A stretch of 64,000 nucleotides of DNA from DASZUK01 sp963844575 (GCA_963844575.1 CAWJOU010000005.1:1178001-1242000), one strand, 5' to 3'. Shown: positions 41,602 through 50,345, numbered from the stretch's first letter. Notes: a model not told the origin generated them from the letters alone. A program made the numbers and translations.

Positions 41602-43031
41602 GCGGTCCGGCCCGCCTGAGCGGTGCGGCCAGCCTCCGTCGTCCGGCCCGCCTCCGTCGTCCGGCCGGCGCGGCCGGCCGAAACGGGGAGCGGCCAGACG
41701 GGCGGTTCGAGTGGCGGCGGCGCCGTACGGGGCGCCGACGGGGGGACCTCAGGGGTGGGAGCGGCGACGTACGGGCCGGCCGGACCGAAGCCGAGGCGGA
41801 GCATGGCCACCGGCCGGGGCGGGGTTGTGAAGCTGGGAACGTCGGACCGCCAGGGGGTGTAGAGCAGCCAGATGCCGGCGGCGTCGCGGAACACGGACGG
41901 CTCGCCGGGACCGGCGCCCTGGTCGTTCGAGCCCAGGAACGGTTGGGCGGACGAGTCGGCGCACGGCCCGAGCGGGCCGGCGCAGCGGGCGACGCCGATG
42001 GCGTAGCCCGGCTGGTTGAACCAGGCGCCGGAGTAGAAGAGCCAGTACGCCCCCTGGGCCCAGACGAGGTCGGGAGCCTCGACGATCCGGCCCTGCCAGG
42101 GCTCGTCGGGCCCGAAGATCCGGGTCGGCTGGCCGTCGAGGTGCAGGCCGTCGGGGCTGAGCGGCTGCGAGTAGATGTTCGTCAGCTCGGTGCCGTTCAC
42201 GTCGGCGTTGTCGTCGGACTTCCAGATCAGGTACGTCGTGCCGTCGACGTCGGTGAACGTCCGCGGGTCGATCGACCCGCGCTGGTCGAGCTGGCAGACG
42301 AACGGCTGCGGCTCGGCGGTGAACGGACCGAGCGGCGACCGGCTGGAGGCGATGCCGATGCACTCGTCAGCCGGGTCGGTACTGGCGACGATCGAGGTGA
42401 AGTAGAGGACGTAGTGGTCGCCGAACCGGTGGACGTCCGGCGCCCAGGTGAACCCGGGAACGGCCCAGGCCGGCAGGTCGGGCATGGCGTCGCGGAGCGG
42501 GCCGAGCTCGGTGAGCGACCGGCCGGCGGCCACCGGGAGGTTGTTCCCGGTCTGGTCGCCCTGGCTGGTGTACAGGTAGTCGGTGCCGTCCTCGACGAGC
42601 ACGAACGGGTCCGGGGCATCGCGACCGGTGACGACGAACTGCCCCGGCGATGCGGCCTCGGCGGCGGTGACCGCCGGCGGCTCGTAGTAGGCCGACCGGG
42701 TGCCCGGCACCGCGGCTCCGGTCGCCGTGCCGAGGGCGCTGATCGCCGCCAGTCCGCCGCCGCCAGCCCCTTTTCCGCTCGCCGATCGCTGACCGGCCCG
42801 ACCGCCGGCGGGCGGTGGATCAGTACGATCGCCCGTCGTCGTCGGCGGCGGCGGATCGGCATGGCTGCCGGCGGCTGGTGGATCGGCACGCCCGCCAGCC
42901 GGCGGACGACCGGCCAGGACGAGGCCGAGACCGGTGGCGGCCAGGACGACAGCCGCGGCCAGCAGGCCGAGGACGACCCGTCGGTCGTGCCTCGGTACGG
43001 TCCCCGGAACTGCCCCCCGTGTCGCCGCCAT
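41583..43031 (-). CDS. membrane-anchored glycoside hydrolase family 43 protein
   Basis: 482 residues from ATG 43031; the upstream open frame is unconserved low-complexity sequence. N-terminal anchor RRVVLGLLAAAVVLAATGLGLVLAG, a Pro/Gly-rich linker (about residues 45-110), then a five-bladed GH43 catalytic domain: RDAPDPFVLVEDG (base Asp), FTWAPDVHRFGDHYVLYFT, QRGSIDPRTFTD (pKa Asp), IVEAPDLVWAQG (acid Glu). Likely exo- or endo-acting on arabinan or xylan side chains. The tail consists of AGRT(T/A)(E/Q) pentad repeats. Confidence 0.85.
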   Translation of the reverse strand: MAATRGAVPGTVPRHDRRVVLGLLAAAVVLAATGLGLVLAGRPPAGGRADPPAAGSHADPPPPTTTGDRTDPPPAGGRAGQRSASGKGAGGGGLAAISALGTATGAAVPGTRSAYYEPPAVTAAEAASPGQFVVTGRDAPDPFVLVEDGTDYLYTSQGDQTGNNLPVAAGRSLTELGPLRDAMPDLPAWAVPGFTWAPDVHRFGDHYVLYFTSIVASTDPADECIGIASSRSPLGPFTAEPQPFVCQLDQRGSIDPRTFTDVDGTTYLIWKSDDNADVNGTELTNIYSQPLSPDGLHLDGQPTRIFGPDEPWQGRIVEAPDLVWAQGAYWLFYSGAWFNQPGYAIGVARCAGPLGPCADSSAQPFLGSNDQGAGPGEPSVFRDAAGIWLLYTPWRSDVPSFTTPPRPVAMLRLGFGPAGPYVAAPTPEVPPSAPRTAPPPLEPPVWPLPVSAGRAGRTTEAGRTTEAGRTAQAGRTAQSGVT

Positions 43032-43045
43032 CGTCAGCGAACGGG

Positions 43046-43105
43046 CTGGGGATGAGCTGGGGACGGGGGCCGCCGGACTGGGGACGACGGGCCGTCGACT
43101 TGGGG
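43046..43105 (+). repeat. four phased TGGGGA elements upstream of GH43 gene
   Basis: TGGGG occurs at 43047, 43058, 43079 and 43101, each within CTGGGGA or CTTGGGGA; spacings of 11, 21 and 22 bp approximate whole DNA turns. They begin 16 bp upstream of the GH43 ATG. Confidence 0.5.
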
Positions 43106-43610
43106 ACGGCCGAGGATTTTGTGGGGAGAAGATCTGGATTTCCCGACAGCTACTTGACGTCGCGTGACGAGGAGCGCACGCTGGCGGCAGTTCGGGTTGC
43201 CAAGACCCGCCGTCGGACCCGAGGGAAGCCGCAAGGCGGACCGAGGGGCGAGCCGAAGGGAGGCCGCAAGGTCGACTGGACGCACCGAAGGGAGGCCGCG
43301 AGGCCGACCGGAGGGACGGCACGGGGGCCGCAAGGTCCTCGGCGCCACGGCGGTGGCGGTGGCTCGAATGATGGTGGCTCGCAAGACGGGTCGGTGGCTT
43401 CCCTGGAGCGTGCCGGACCGGGCTCTGCGGCGGGATTGTCCGACACGGTCCCGCCAGTCGGAGCGGCGGGTCACTGCGGGCGTGGCCCCGAGGAGCTGGA
43501 CGGCTTCGGCCGGACGGTTACTCGGGGTCGCGTCGCGTCCGGACCACCCCCCTTGGTCACTGCCCACCCCGGTCAGCCCCAGTGACCGGCCATCGTCGAT
43601 CGGCCCATCG
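43106..43610. other. intergenic region without a convincing gene
   Basis: About 500 bp between the GH43 promoter side and the CDF stop. Both strands have open frames, but their translations are low-complexity Arg/Pro/Gly sequence with no conserved motif. It holds the imperfect 32-35-bp repeats at 43221-43345 and an A/T-richer stretch at 43116-43150. Confidence 0.6.
43221..43345 (+). repeat. four imperfect 32-35-bp repeats (GGGAGGCCGCAAGG-type)
   Basis: The core GCCGC(A/G)AGG starts at 43228, 43263, 43295 and 43327, in units of the form GAAGGGAGGCCGCAAGGTCGAC-GGA. Units 2 and 3 are the most alike. Confidence 0.7.
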
Positions 43611-44531
43611 TCAGCTGACAGAGCTCCGCACGGTGACCGGGAGCTCGTCGACGCCGCACGGGTCGTCGACGCCGTCGTCGACGCAGCGCTCGCACTCGAG
43701 CTCGAACGTCGTGTGGGCGATCTCGAACGGGCCGACGACCTCGGCCCGCACCCGGCCGCCGACGTCCTGGGCCTGTTCGAGGGTGGGATGGCCGGTGAGG
43801 ACGAGGTGGGCCGAGAGGGCCCGGAGCTCGCTCGAGAGGCTCCACACGTGCAGGTCGTGCACCTCGCCGACGCCGGGCACCGCGGTGATGGCCCGGCGGA
43901 GGTCGGTCAGGTCGACGTCGGCTGGCGTCGACTCCAAGAGCACGTCGGCGCTCTCCTTGACCAGGCGGACGGCTTGGACGGTGATGAGGAGGGCGACGAC
44001 GAGCGAGGCGGCCGGGTCGATGCGGTCCCACCCGCCACCGGTCGCCATGATCACGATGCCGGCGACGAGGACGACGGACGAGGCGAGGACGTCGGCGGCC
44101 ATGTGGACGAGCGTCGCCCGCATGTTGAGGTCGTGGCTGCCGTCCCGCAGCACCAGGGCGGCGGCGGCGTTGGCGACGATGGCCGCGGCGGCCACGACGA
44201 CGACGATCCCGCCGTCGACGCGGACCGGGTGCACGAGGCGGAAGACGCTCTCGGCGACGATCGCCACGGTGACGACGGCGAGCGTGCCGGCATTGACGAG
44301 GGCGGCGAGGATCGTGCCGCGGTGGTTGCCGAACGAGCGGGCGTCGCTGCGGGGCCGCATCGCCCAGCGGACGGCGAGCAGTGAGATGACGACGGCGGCG
44401 ACGTCGGTCAGATTGTGGCCGGCGTCGGCGAGCAGGCTCGTCGAGTGGGCGGCGATCCCGGCGACGACCTGGCCGACGACGAGGACGACGTTGACGGCCA
44501 ACGCCACGGTCAGGCGGCCCGACCGGGTCAT
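43611..44531 (-). CDS. cation diffusion facilitator (CDF) metal efflux protein
   Basis: 306 residues, six membrane helices. LLADAGHNLTDVAAV (HxxxD) and LVHMAADVLASS (HxxxD) form the transport zinc site; the cytoplasmic ferredoxin-like domain contains VPGVGEVHDLHVWSLSSELRALSAHL. A C-terminal Cys pair (CERCVDD, CG) may sense metal. Exports Zn2+ or a similar ion by proton exchange. It lies 49 bp after the nucleotidyltransferase gene and may end that operon. Confidence 0.92.
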   Translation of the reverse strand: MTRSGRLTVALAVNVVLVVGQVVAGIAAHSTSLLADAGHNLTDVAAVVISLLAVRWAMRPRSDARSFGNHRGTILAALVNAGTLAVVTVAIVAESVFRLVHPVRVDGGIVVVVAAAAIVANAAAALVLRDGSHDLNMRATLVHMAADVLASSVVLVAGIVIMATGGGWDRIDPAASLVVALLITVQAVRLVKESADVLLESTPADVDLTDLRRAITAVPGVGEVHDLHVWSLSSELRALSAHLVLTGHPTLEQAQDVGGRVRAEVVGPFEIAHTTFELECERCVDDGVDDPCGVDELPVTVRSSVS

Positions 44532-44580
44532 GTGGGCCGACGCTCCGTCGCCTGACGCCGTGTCGCCCGACGTCGGGTCA

Positions 44581-45522
44581 TCAGACGCTGCCCCAGAGCT
44601 GGGCCGGTCGCTCGCCCCGGCCGACCTGGCCGGCCAGGTCGGCCTGGACGAGGCCGAGGTCGTCGGGGTGGGTGACGCCGATGCACCGGCCTTCGGCCCG
44701 CAGCACTCGGAACGGCGCGGCCGGCAGGCCGCCGGGCGAGCGTCCGGCGAGGATGGCGCCGACGATCTCGGGCAGGAGAACCTCCGCGTCGGACCGACCG
44801 GCCTCGAGCGCTTCGGTGGCGTCGGCCATGGCGGCCCGGAAGATCGGCGGCATGTCCGGCCCGAAGCCCCACAGGTTCATCGAGACGAGCTCGTCGCCGT
44901 CGAGCTCCTCAGGGGCGCGCCCGTCCTTGGCCAGGTACCGGCCGTCGCCGGCCGCGCAGACCTGGCGACGCTCGTCGACCGACTCGAGCGTCCCGTCCGG
45001 GTTGACCTGGCAGACGCCGCGGGTCACGGGCGCGTCGCCGACGACCGCGTTGCGCAGCTGGTAGCCGACGAGCGAGCTCGACCCGTCGTTGGCGAGGTGA
45101 TCGGCCAGCTGGGCCAGCCCGGCCTGGCCGTAGAGGTCGTCGGCGTTGGCGACGCCGAAGGCGACGGCCGGATCGAGGTGGGAGAGGGCGGCCAGCGCGG
45201 CGTCGACGGTGCCGTGTGGCGTCTCCTGGGTGGCGAAGCGGACGTCGACCGCGCCGGGCCAGGTCTGCTCGACGTGGTAGCGGATGGCCGGCCCGGTGGC
45301 CGGGCCGATGACGAGGACGAGCGAGCCGAAGCCGGCGGCCAGTGCGTCGCTGGCCAACAGGTCGATCACGGCCTCGCCGCCTGGCCCGACGGGGGCCAGC
45401 GGCTTCACGCCGCCGTAGCGACGGGCCCGACCGGCGGCCAGTACGACCAGCGTCGGCCGGGCCTCCCGGGCGGAGGCGGCGGGGATCACGGCGGTGGGGG
45501 CGTCCTCGGAGTGCTCGGTCAT
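44581..45522 (-). CDS. sugar-nucleotidyltransferase-like protein
   Basis: 313 residues. LVVLAAGRARRYGGVKPLAPVG is the nucleotide-binding loop of the NTP-transferase (GT-A) fold, ADDLYG the metal-binding DxD-like site, with an AVIDLLASDALAAGFGSLVLVIG strand-helix. Resembles uncharacterised UTP/dTTP-glucose-1-phosphate or phosphate-ester nucleotidyltransferases. ATG overlaps the KAS III stop (ATGA), so the two are translationally coupled. Confidence 0.8.
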   Translation of the reverse strand: MTEHSEDAPTAVIPAASAREARPTLVVLAAGRARRYGGVKPLAPVGPGGEAVIDLLASDALAAGFGSLVLVIGPATGPAIRYHVEQTWPGAVDVRFATQETPHGTVDAALAALSHLDPAVAFGVANADDLYGQAGLAQLADHLANDGSSSLVGYQLRNAVVGDAPVTRGVCQVNPDGTLESVDERRQVCAAGDGRYLAKDGRAPEELDGDELVSMNLWGFGPDMPPIFRAAMADATEALEAGRSDAEVLLPEIVGAILAGRSPGGLPAAPFRVLRAEGRCIGVTHPDDLGLVQADLAGQVGRGERPAQLWGSV

Positions 45523-46445
45523 CCCCCCCAGCGTAGAACGGCGCTGGCCCAGGTCATCCCGCCGCCGAAACCGGTGAGGAGCAGGTGGTCGCCCCGGCGG
45601 ACGCGGCCGCCGGTGACGGCATCGTCGAGGGCGAGCGGGACCGACGCCGACGACGTGTTGCCATAGCGGTCGATGACGACCGCGGTCCGCTCTTCGGGGA
45701 TGCCGAGGCGCTGGCCGGCGGCCTGGATGATCCGCAGGTTGGCCTGGTGGGGGACGAGCAGGTCGACGTCGGCGGCCGACAGGCCGGCGTCGTCGAGGGC
45801 CTTGACGGCGGAGTCGACGACGACGCGGACGGCGCGGCGGAAGACCTCTTTGCCGTCCATGTAGAGGTAGCCGCCGTGGTCGCAGCGCAGGAGGTGGCGC
45901 AGCGTCCCGTCGGCGCCGAGGTTCCAGCTCAGCAGGTCGCCGGGGCCGTCGACCGGCTCGAGGACGACCGCACCGGCGCCGTCACCGACGAGCACGGCCA
46001 TCGTCCGGTCGTCCCAGTCGGTGATCCGGCTGAGCGTGTCCGAGCCGATCAGGAGGACTCGGCCGGACCCGGTGGCGATCAGGCCGGCCGCGGTGACGAG
46101 GCCATAGACGAAGCCGGAGCAGGCGGCGTTGACGTCGAACGCGCCACCGGGGACGCCCAGCTCGGCCTGCACGGTGGCCGACGTCGCCGGCACCATGGCA
46201 TCGGGCGTCGTGGTGGCGAGGACGACGACGTCGATGTCGGCCGGTTCGAGGCCGGCCCGCTCGAGTGCCTGGCGACCGGCCTCGATGGCCAGCCCGGACG
46301 TCGTCCCGCCGATCCGCCGCTCCCGGATGCCGGTCCGCTCGGCGATCCACTCGTCGCTCGTGTCGAGGCGGGCGGAGAGGTCGTCGTTGGTCAGGATCTT
46401 GTCGGGGACGGCGATGCCGCAGCTCCGTACGGTGAGGCCGGGCAC
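45519..46445 (-). CDS. fabH: 3-oxoacyl-ACP synthase III (KAS III)
   Basis: 308 residues. Catalytic Cys109 in VNAACSGFVYG, His in LVPHQANLRII and Asn in RYGNTSSASVPLAL complete the Cys-His-Asn triad; DEWIAERTGIRERRI is the FabH N-terminal signature. Condenses an acyl-CoA with malonyl-ACP to begin fatty-acid or related chain synthesis. It sits four bases after a thiolase and before a nucleotidyltransferase in a minus-strand unit, unlike the usual fabD-fabH-acpP-fabF cluster, so a special lipid is possible. Confidence 0.92.
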   Translation of the reverse strand: MPGLTVRSCGIAVPDKILTNDDLSARLDTSDEWIAERTGIRERRIGGTTSGLAIEAGRQALERAGLEPADIDVVVLATTTPDAMVPATSATVQAELGVPGGAFDVNAACSGFVYGLVTAAGLIATGSGRVLLIGSDTLSRITDWDDRTMAVLVGDGAGAVVLEPVDGPGDLLSWNLGADGTLRHLLRCDHGGYLYMDGKEVFRRAVRVVVDSAVKALDDAGLSAADVDLLVPHQANLRIIQAAGQRLGIPEERTAVVIDRYGNTSSASVPLALDDAVTGGRVRRGDHLLLTGFGGGMTWASAVLRWGG

Positions 46446-46449
46446 TGGG

Positions 46450-47637
46450 CTACCTCCCGGCGGCGACGGCGTGGATGCCGACGTAGGCCGCGTCGCCCTC
46501 GATCACCCCGCCGGTGTTGACGGCCAGTCCGAGCCGGGCGCCTTCCACCTGTCGTGCGCCAGCCCGGCCGCGCAGGTGGGTGGCGAGCTCGACGATCTGG
46601 GCGATGCCGGTGGCGCCGAGCGGGTGGCCGCGACCGACGAGGCCGCCGCTCGGGTTGACCGTCAGGCCGCGACCGCCGATGGCGGTGTCGCCGGCCAGGG
46701 TGGCCGGACCGGCCTCGCCGTGGCCGAACAGGCCGAGCGACTCGAGGGCGTAGATCTCCTCGGCGCTCGTCGCGTCGTGCAGCTCGACCATGTCGAAGTC
46801 GCCGGGGCCGCAGCCGAACGTCTCCCAGGCCGCCCGGGCGGTCTCGCCGAGCCGGTCGTGGTAGTCCATCTCGCCGTTGCCCGACCGGGCGACGGAACCG
46901 ACGATGAAGGCCGCGTCGGCCGGGGCCCGGTCGGCCGGGCCGAGCACGAGGGCGGCCGCGCCGTCGGTGAACGAGCTGCACATCAGCCGGGTCAGCACGC
47001 CGGCGACCTGCGGCGAGGCCAGCACCTCGTCGATGGTGGTCGCCTTCGCGATCTGGGCCATCGGGTTCCGGCTGGCGTTGTAGCGGGCCTTCACCGCGGC
47101 GGCGGCGATCTGCTCGACGGTCGTCCCGCGGTCGTTCATGCACTGGCGGGCCCAGAAGTCGTTGAGGCCCATCAGGATGCTGCCGCCGGGGTTCTCCTCC
47201 GGTCGGAAGCGGGCGTGCATGTCGGCCCGGTAGTCCGCGGGCAGGCCGTCCTCGATACCGGCCAGCGTGGCCGCCCGGTCGCCGGTCCACATCTTCTCGA
47301 CCCCGAGCACGAGCACCGGGCCGGCCGACGCCCGGGCGACGAGGGAGCCGACGTGGGCGGCCGACGTCCCGCCGGCGCAGGAGTTGTCGACGTTGACCAC
47401 CGCCACGTCGCCGAGCCCGGCCTTGCGCAGCCACGTCTGGCCCCGGATGCAGCCCTGCTCGCAGAGCCGGCCGCCGAGGGCGTTGGCCGCGACGACGAGC
47501 GAGAGCTCGTGCGGCTCGACCCCGGCGTCCCCGAGCGCCTCGTGGACCGCCTGGTGGGCCATGGTCTCGGCGGACTGGTCCCGCCGGCTCATGTCCGTCA
47601 TCCCCGTGCCGAGGATCGCCACCGGTTCGGTGCTCAC
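46450..47637 (-). CDS. SCP-x-type thiolase/lipid-transfer thiolase
   Basis: 395 residues. VDNSCAGGTSAAHVG carries the nucleophilic Cys, and GLVGRGHPLGATGIAQIVEL the His motif; the second Cys motif of classic thiolases is replaced (VNTGGVIEGDAAYVGI), as in the SCP2/SCP-x group used in sterol or branched-chain side-chain degradation. Four-base overlap with the upstream LLM oxidoreductase and four-base gap to KAS III show an operon. Confidence 0.88.
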   Translation of the reverse strand: MSTEPVAILGTGMTDMSRRDQSAETMAHQAVHEALGDAGVEPHELSLVVAANALGGRLCEQGCIRGQTWLRKAGLGDVAVVNVDNSCAGGTSAAHVGSLVARASAGPVLVLGVEKMWTGDRAATLAGIEDGLPADYRADMHARFRPEENPGGSILMGLNDFWARQCMNDRGTTVEQIAAAAVKARYNASRNPMAQIAKATTIDEVLASPQVAGVLTRLMCSSFTDGAAALVLGPADRAPADAAFIVGSVARSGNGEMDYHDRLGETARAAWETFGCGPGDFDMVELHDATSAEEIYALESLGLFGHGEAGPATLAGDTAIGGRGLTVNPSGGLVGRGHPLGATGIAQIVELATHLRGRAGARQVEGARLGLAVNTGGVIEGDAAYVGIHAVAAGR

Positions 47638-48674
47638 GCTCCCACCTCCACCAGGTCGGGCCGAACCGGGTCGGCCAGGTCGGGCCGAACGACCCCGTCG
47701 CCCGCCGGGACCGGCGAGACCGCCGGGCGGAGGGCGCCGACGAGCTCGGCGAAGTGATCGAGGGGCCGGTCGTCGGCGACCATGACGACGACGTGCTGGG
47801 CCCCGGCGTCGACGTACTCGTCGAGCCGGGCCGCGCAGTGCTCGGCCGGCCCGGCGACGAGGTGGCGGTCGAACGCCTTCGGGGGGATGCCGTAAAGGGA
47901 GGAGAGCCAGCGGGTGCCCCGCTCGTGGACCTTGCGTCCCTGCCCGACGGCGACCATCACGACGACGGCTGGGGTCACCGCGGTCGGCGGTCGGCCGGCG
48001 GCGGCAACCTCGGCCCGGAGCTGCTCGAGCGACGATGCCAGCTCGGCTGGGGCGAGGAACAGCGGTACCCAGCCATCGGCCGACGTGGCCGCCCGACGCC
48101 GGGCGGCATCGCTCGAGCCGCCGACCCAGACCGGCACCGGCGGGGCGGCCGGCGCCTGCCGGTAGGGAACCGCGGCGTCGCCGGCGCTGTCCCAGGCTCG
48201 TCGCAGCTCGGCGAGGCCGTCGTCGAGCAGTCGGCCGCGGCGGGAGAAGTCGACGCCGGCCATCTCGTACTCGCCCCGATGGCGGCCGACGCCGACGCCG
48301 AGGACGAACCGGCCGCCGGAGAGCAGCTGGATCGCCGCGGCCTGCTTGGCGACCGCGGCCGGCCGGCGCAGCGGGAGCTGGAGCACGCAGCTACCCAACG
48401 CCGCGCTCGTCGTCGCCGTCGCGGCGACCGTCAGCGTCGTCAGGCATTCGAGCATCGGCGTCGCCCAGAACAGGTGGTCGACCGCCCAGAGGGCCGATGC
48501 ACCGAGCGCTTCGGCGTCCCGGCACGTCCGCTGCAGTTCCTTGGTAGTACCTTGGGTACTACCCCTGTTCTTACCATTGGTACTACCACTTCTACCAGGG
48601 ATATCACTGGGCAACACGGGGGGGAGCATGAGCCCCACGGACCCAGGTTCGGCAATGGGTGGCACCGGGGGCAT
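47634..48674 (-). CDS. LLM-class flavin/F420-dependent oxidoreductase with N-terminal insertion
   Basis: 346 residues from ATG 48674, which has TAGGAT five bases upstream; the longer frame is unconserved. Core LLM motifs: DAEALGASALWAVDHLFWATPMLECLTTL, LGSCVLQLPLRRPAAVAKQAA, QLLSGGRFVLGVGVGRHRGEYEMAGVDF, VPVWVGGSSDAARRRAA. Between SVGLMLPPVLP and KELQRTCRDAEALG lies an unusual polar stretch (GRSGSTNGKNRGSTQGTT) coded by an A/T-richer repeat-bearing segment. First gene of the operon with thiolase and KAS III. Confidence 0.85.
   Translation of the reverse strand: MPPVPPIAEPGSVGLMLPPVLPSDIPGRSGSTNGKNRGSTQGTTKELQRTCRDAEALGASALWAVDHLFWATPMLECLTTLTVAATATTSAALGSCVLQLPLRRPAAVAKQAAAIQLLSGGRFVLGVGVGRHRGEYEMAGVDFSRRGRLLDDGLAELRRAWDSAGDAAVPYRQAPAAPPVPVWVGGSSDAARRRAATSADGWVPLFLAPAELASSLEQLRAEVAAAGRPPTAVTPAVVVMVAVGQGRKVHERGTRWLSSLYGIPPKAFDRHLVAGPAEHCAARLDEYVDAGAQHVVVMVADDRPLDHFAELVGALRPAVSPVPAGDGVVRPDLADPVRPDLVEVGA
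48543..48587. repeat. GGTAGTACC/GGTACTACC inverted repeats inside the LLM gene
   Basis: GGTAGTACC (48543-48551) and GGTACTACC (48555-48563) are exact reverse complements and form a 9-bp stem with a TTG loop; a third copy GGTACTACC lies at 48579-48587. The segment is A/T-richer than its surroundings and codes the insertion in the oxidoreductase. Confidence 0.85.
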
Positions 48675-48777
48675 GGCGTATCCTACGCGAACGAACACCA
48701 GCGCGCGCCATCCTGCCCGGTCGTGATACTCCGGCGCGCCCGGTCGTGATACTTCAGCCGGGCCGGAGGGCGGTCGC

Positions 48778-49260
48778 TCAGCCGGTGCCGGCCGGCCCGG
48801 GACGCCCGGGCCCCCCCTGATCGGGCCCAACCTGATCAGGCTGGGCGATGACGGCCAGCGTGCAACGGGCTCGGCAGATCGGCCGGTCGTCGTCGTCGGT
48901 CAGCGCGATGTCCCAGACCTGGATGGTCCGGCCCTTGCGGACCGGCGTTGCCACCGCGGTCAGCGTGCCGGTGGTCATCGGTCGCAGGTGGCTGGCGTTC
49001 AGCTCGATGCCGACGACGCTCTGGCCGGGCGGGACGGAGACGGCGCCGCCGAAGCTGGCCGCCGACTCGGCGAGCAGCGCGGAGACGCCGCCGTGGAGCA
49101 CGCCGTACGGCTGGTGCACCTTCGACGTCACCGGCAGACGGAGGACGACCCGCTCGGGCGTTGCTTCGACGGTCTCGATGTCGAGCACCGCGCCGACGGT
49201 GCCCTCGCCGAGCCCGCGGATGTGGGGCGGAAGGGCTCGATCGGGCTGATCCACCGCCAT
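48778..49260 (-). CDS. hotdog-fold thioesterase (PaaI-like)
   Basis: 160 residues from ATG 49260. VHQPYGVLHGGVSALLAESAASFGG is the PaaI/YdiI-type active-site region (Gly-Gly and Glu on the central helix), followed by GIELNASHLRPMTTGTLTAVATPVRKGRTIQVWDI. Hydrolyses an acyl- or aryl-CoA thioester. TAGGCT lies seven bases before the ATG with no SD, back to back with the threonine aldolase promoter. Confidence 0.88.
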   Translation of the reverse strand: MAVDQPDRALPPHIRGLGEGTVGAVLDIETVEATPERVVLRLPVTSKVHQPYGVLHGGVSALLAESAASFGGAVSVPPGQSVVGIELNASHLRPMTTGTLTAVATPVRKGRTIQVWDIALTDDDDRPICRARCTLAVIAQPDQVGPDQGGPGRPGPAGTG

Positions 49261-49267
49261 CGGGCGG

Positions 49268-49319
49268 AGCCTAGCGGTCGGCCGCTCGGGGACGGCCGCC
49301 GAGGAACGGCCGTTAGCAT
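49268..49319. promoter_or_regulatory. divergent leaderless promoters of thioesterase and threonine aldolase
   Basis: TAGGCT on the minus strand (49273-49268), seven bases before ATG 49260, and TAGCAT on the plus strand (49314-49319), six bases before GTG 49326. Confidence 0.45.
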
Positions 49320-49325
49320 CGGGCA

Positions 49326-50345
49326 GTGCCATCCGACGTCGTCGACCTGCGGAGCGACACCGTCACGCAGCCGACCGCGGCGATGCGGCGGGCGATGGCG
49401 GCGGCGGAGGTCGGGGACGACAGCTACGGCGAGGACCCGACGGTCAACGCGTTGGAGGCGACGTACGCCGAGCGGGTCGGCAAGCCGGCCGCGGTCTTCG
49501 TCCCGTCGGGCACGATGGCCAATCAGATCGCCGTCCGGGTGCTCGCCCCGCCGGGAACGGCGGTCGTCGCCGGCCGCCGTCAGCACGTCGTCGCCTACGA
49601 GCTCGGCGCGGCCGCCCGCAACGCGGGTGTCCAGTTCGTGCCGGTCGACGACGGCGACGGGACCGTGGCCGCCGACGCGGTGACCGCGGCGAGGATGGCC
49701 GCCGACTACCACCAGCCGACCGTCTCGCTGGTCGCGGTCGAGAACACCCACATGGCCGCGTCCGGTGCACCATGGTCCCTGGCCGCGCTGGGGGCCGTGG
49801 CGGCGGCGGCCGGTGACGTGCCGATCCATATGGACGGGGCACGGCTCTTCAACGCCGAGGTGGCGACGGGCGTGCCGGCGGCGGCGATGGCGGCGACCGC
49901 GACGACGGTCATGTCGTGCCTGTCGAAGGGGCTCTGTGGACCGGTCGGGTCGGTGCTCGCCGGTCCGGCGGAGGTGATCGCGGCCGGGCGGATCGAGCGG
50001 AAACGGCTCGGCGGGGCGATGCGGCAGGCCGGCATCATCGCCGCGGCGGGGCTCGTCGCCCTGAGGGAGATGATCGACCGGTTGGCCGACGACCACGCCC
50101 GGGCGGCCCGGCTGGCCGAAACGGTGGCGGAGCGGTGGCCGGGCGCCGGCGGCCGGGCGCCGGCGGTGCGGACGAACATCGTCGTCTTCGCGCCGCCGTC
50201 GGCGGAGAAGCTCGTCGACCACCTGGCGGCCGACGGTGTGCTCGCCGGCCTGATCGCGCCGGGCGTCGTCCGGCTCGTCACGCACCACGACGTCGACGAC
50301 GCCGGCATCGACCGCGCCGTCCGGGCCCTGCGGTCGGCGCCGTGA
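49326..50345 (+). CDS. ltaE: low-specificity L-threonine aldolase
   Basis: 339 residues. DLRSDTVTQPTAAMRRAM, GDDSYGEDPTVNALE, FVPSGTMANQIA, VSLVAVENTH, IHMDGARLFNAE and the PLP-Lys segment SCLSKGLCGPVGSVL are diagnostic. Cleaves L-threonine or related beta-hydroxy amino acids to glycine and an aldehyde. GTG 49326 has a TAGCAT box six bases upstream and overlaps no SD. Its stop overlaps the next LLM gene by four bases. Confidence 0.93.
   Translation: MPSDVVDLRSDTVTQPTAAMRRAMAAAEVGDDSYGEDPTVNALEATYAERVGKPAAVFVPSGTMANQIAVRVLAPPGTAVVAGRRQHVVAYELGAAARNAGVQFVPVDDGDGTVAADAVTAARMAADYHQPTVSLVAVENTHMAASGAPWSLAALGAVAAAAGDVPIHMDGARLFNAEVATGVPAAAMAATATTVMSCLSKGLCGPVGSVLAGPAEVIAAGRIERKRLGGAMRQAGIIAAAGLVALREMIDRLADDHARAARLAETVAERWPGAGGRAPAVRTNIVVFAPPSAEKLVDHLAADGVLAGLIAPGVVRLVTHHDVDDAGIDRAVRALRSAP

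Noticed and set aside
43034..43585. Arg/Pro/Gly-rich open frames on both strands as genes
   Set aside because: They derive from repeats and GC bias, have no conserved motif or SD, and the two strands are equally open.
45530..45535. TACGCT seven bases before the nucleotidyltransferase ATG as a leaderless promoter
   Set aside because: It lies inside the last codons of fabH and the ATG is already coupled to the fabH stop by ATGA, so chance is as likely.
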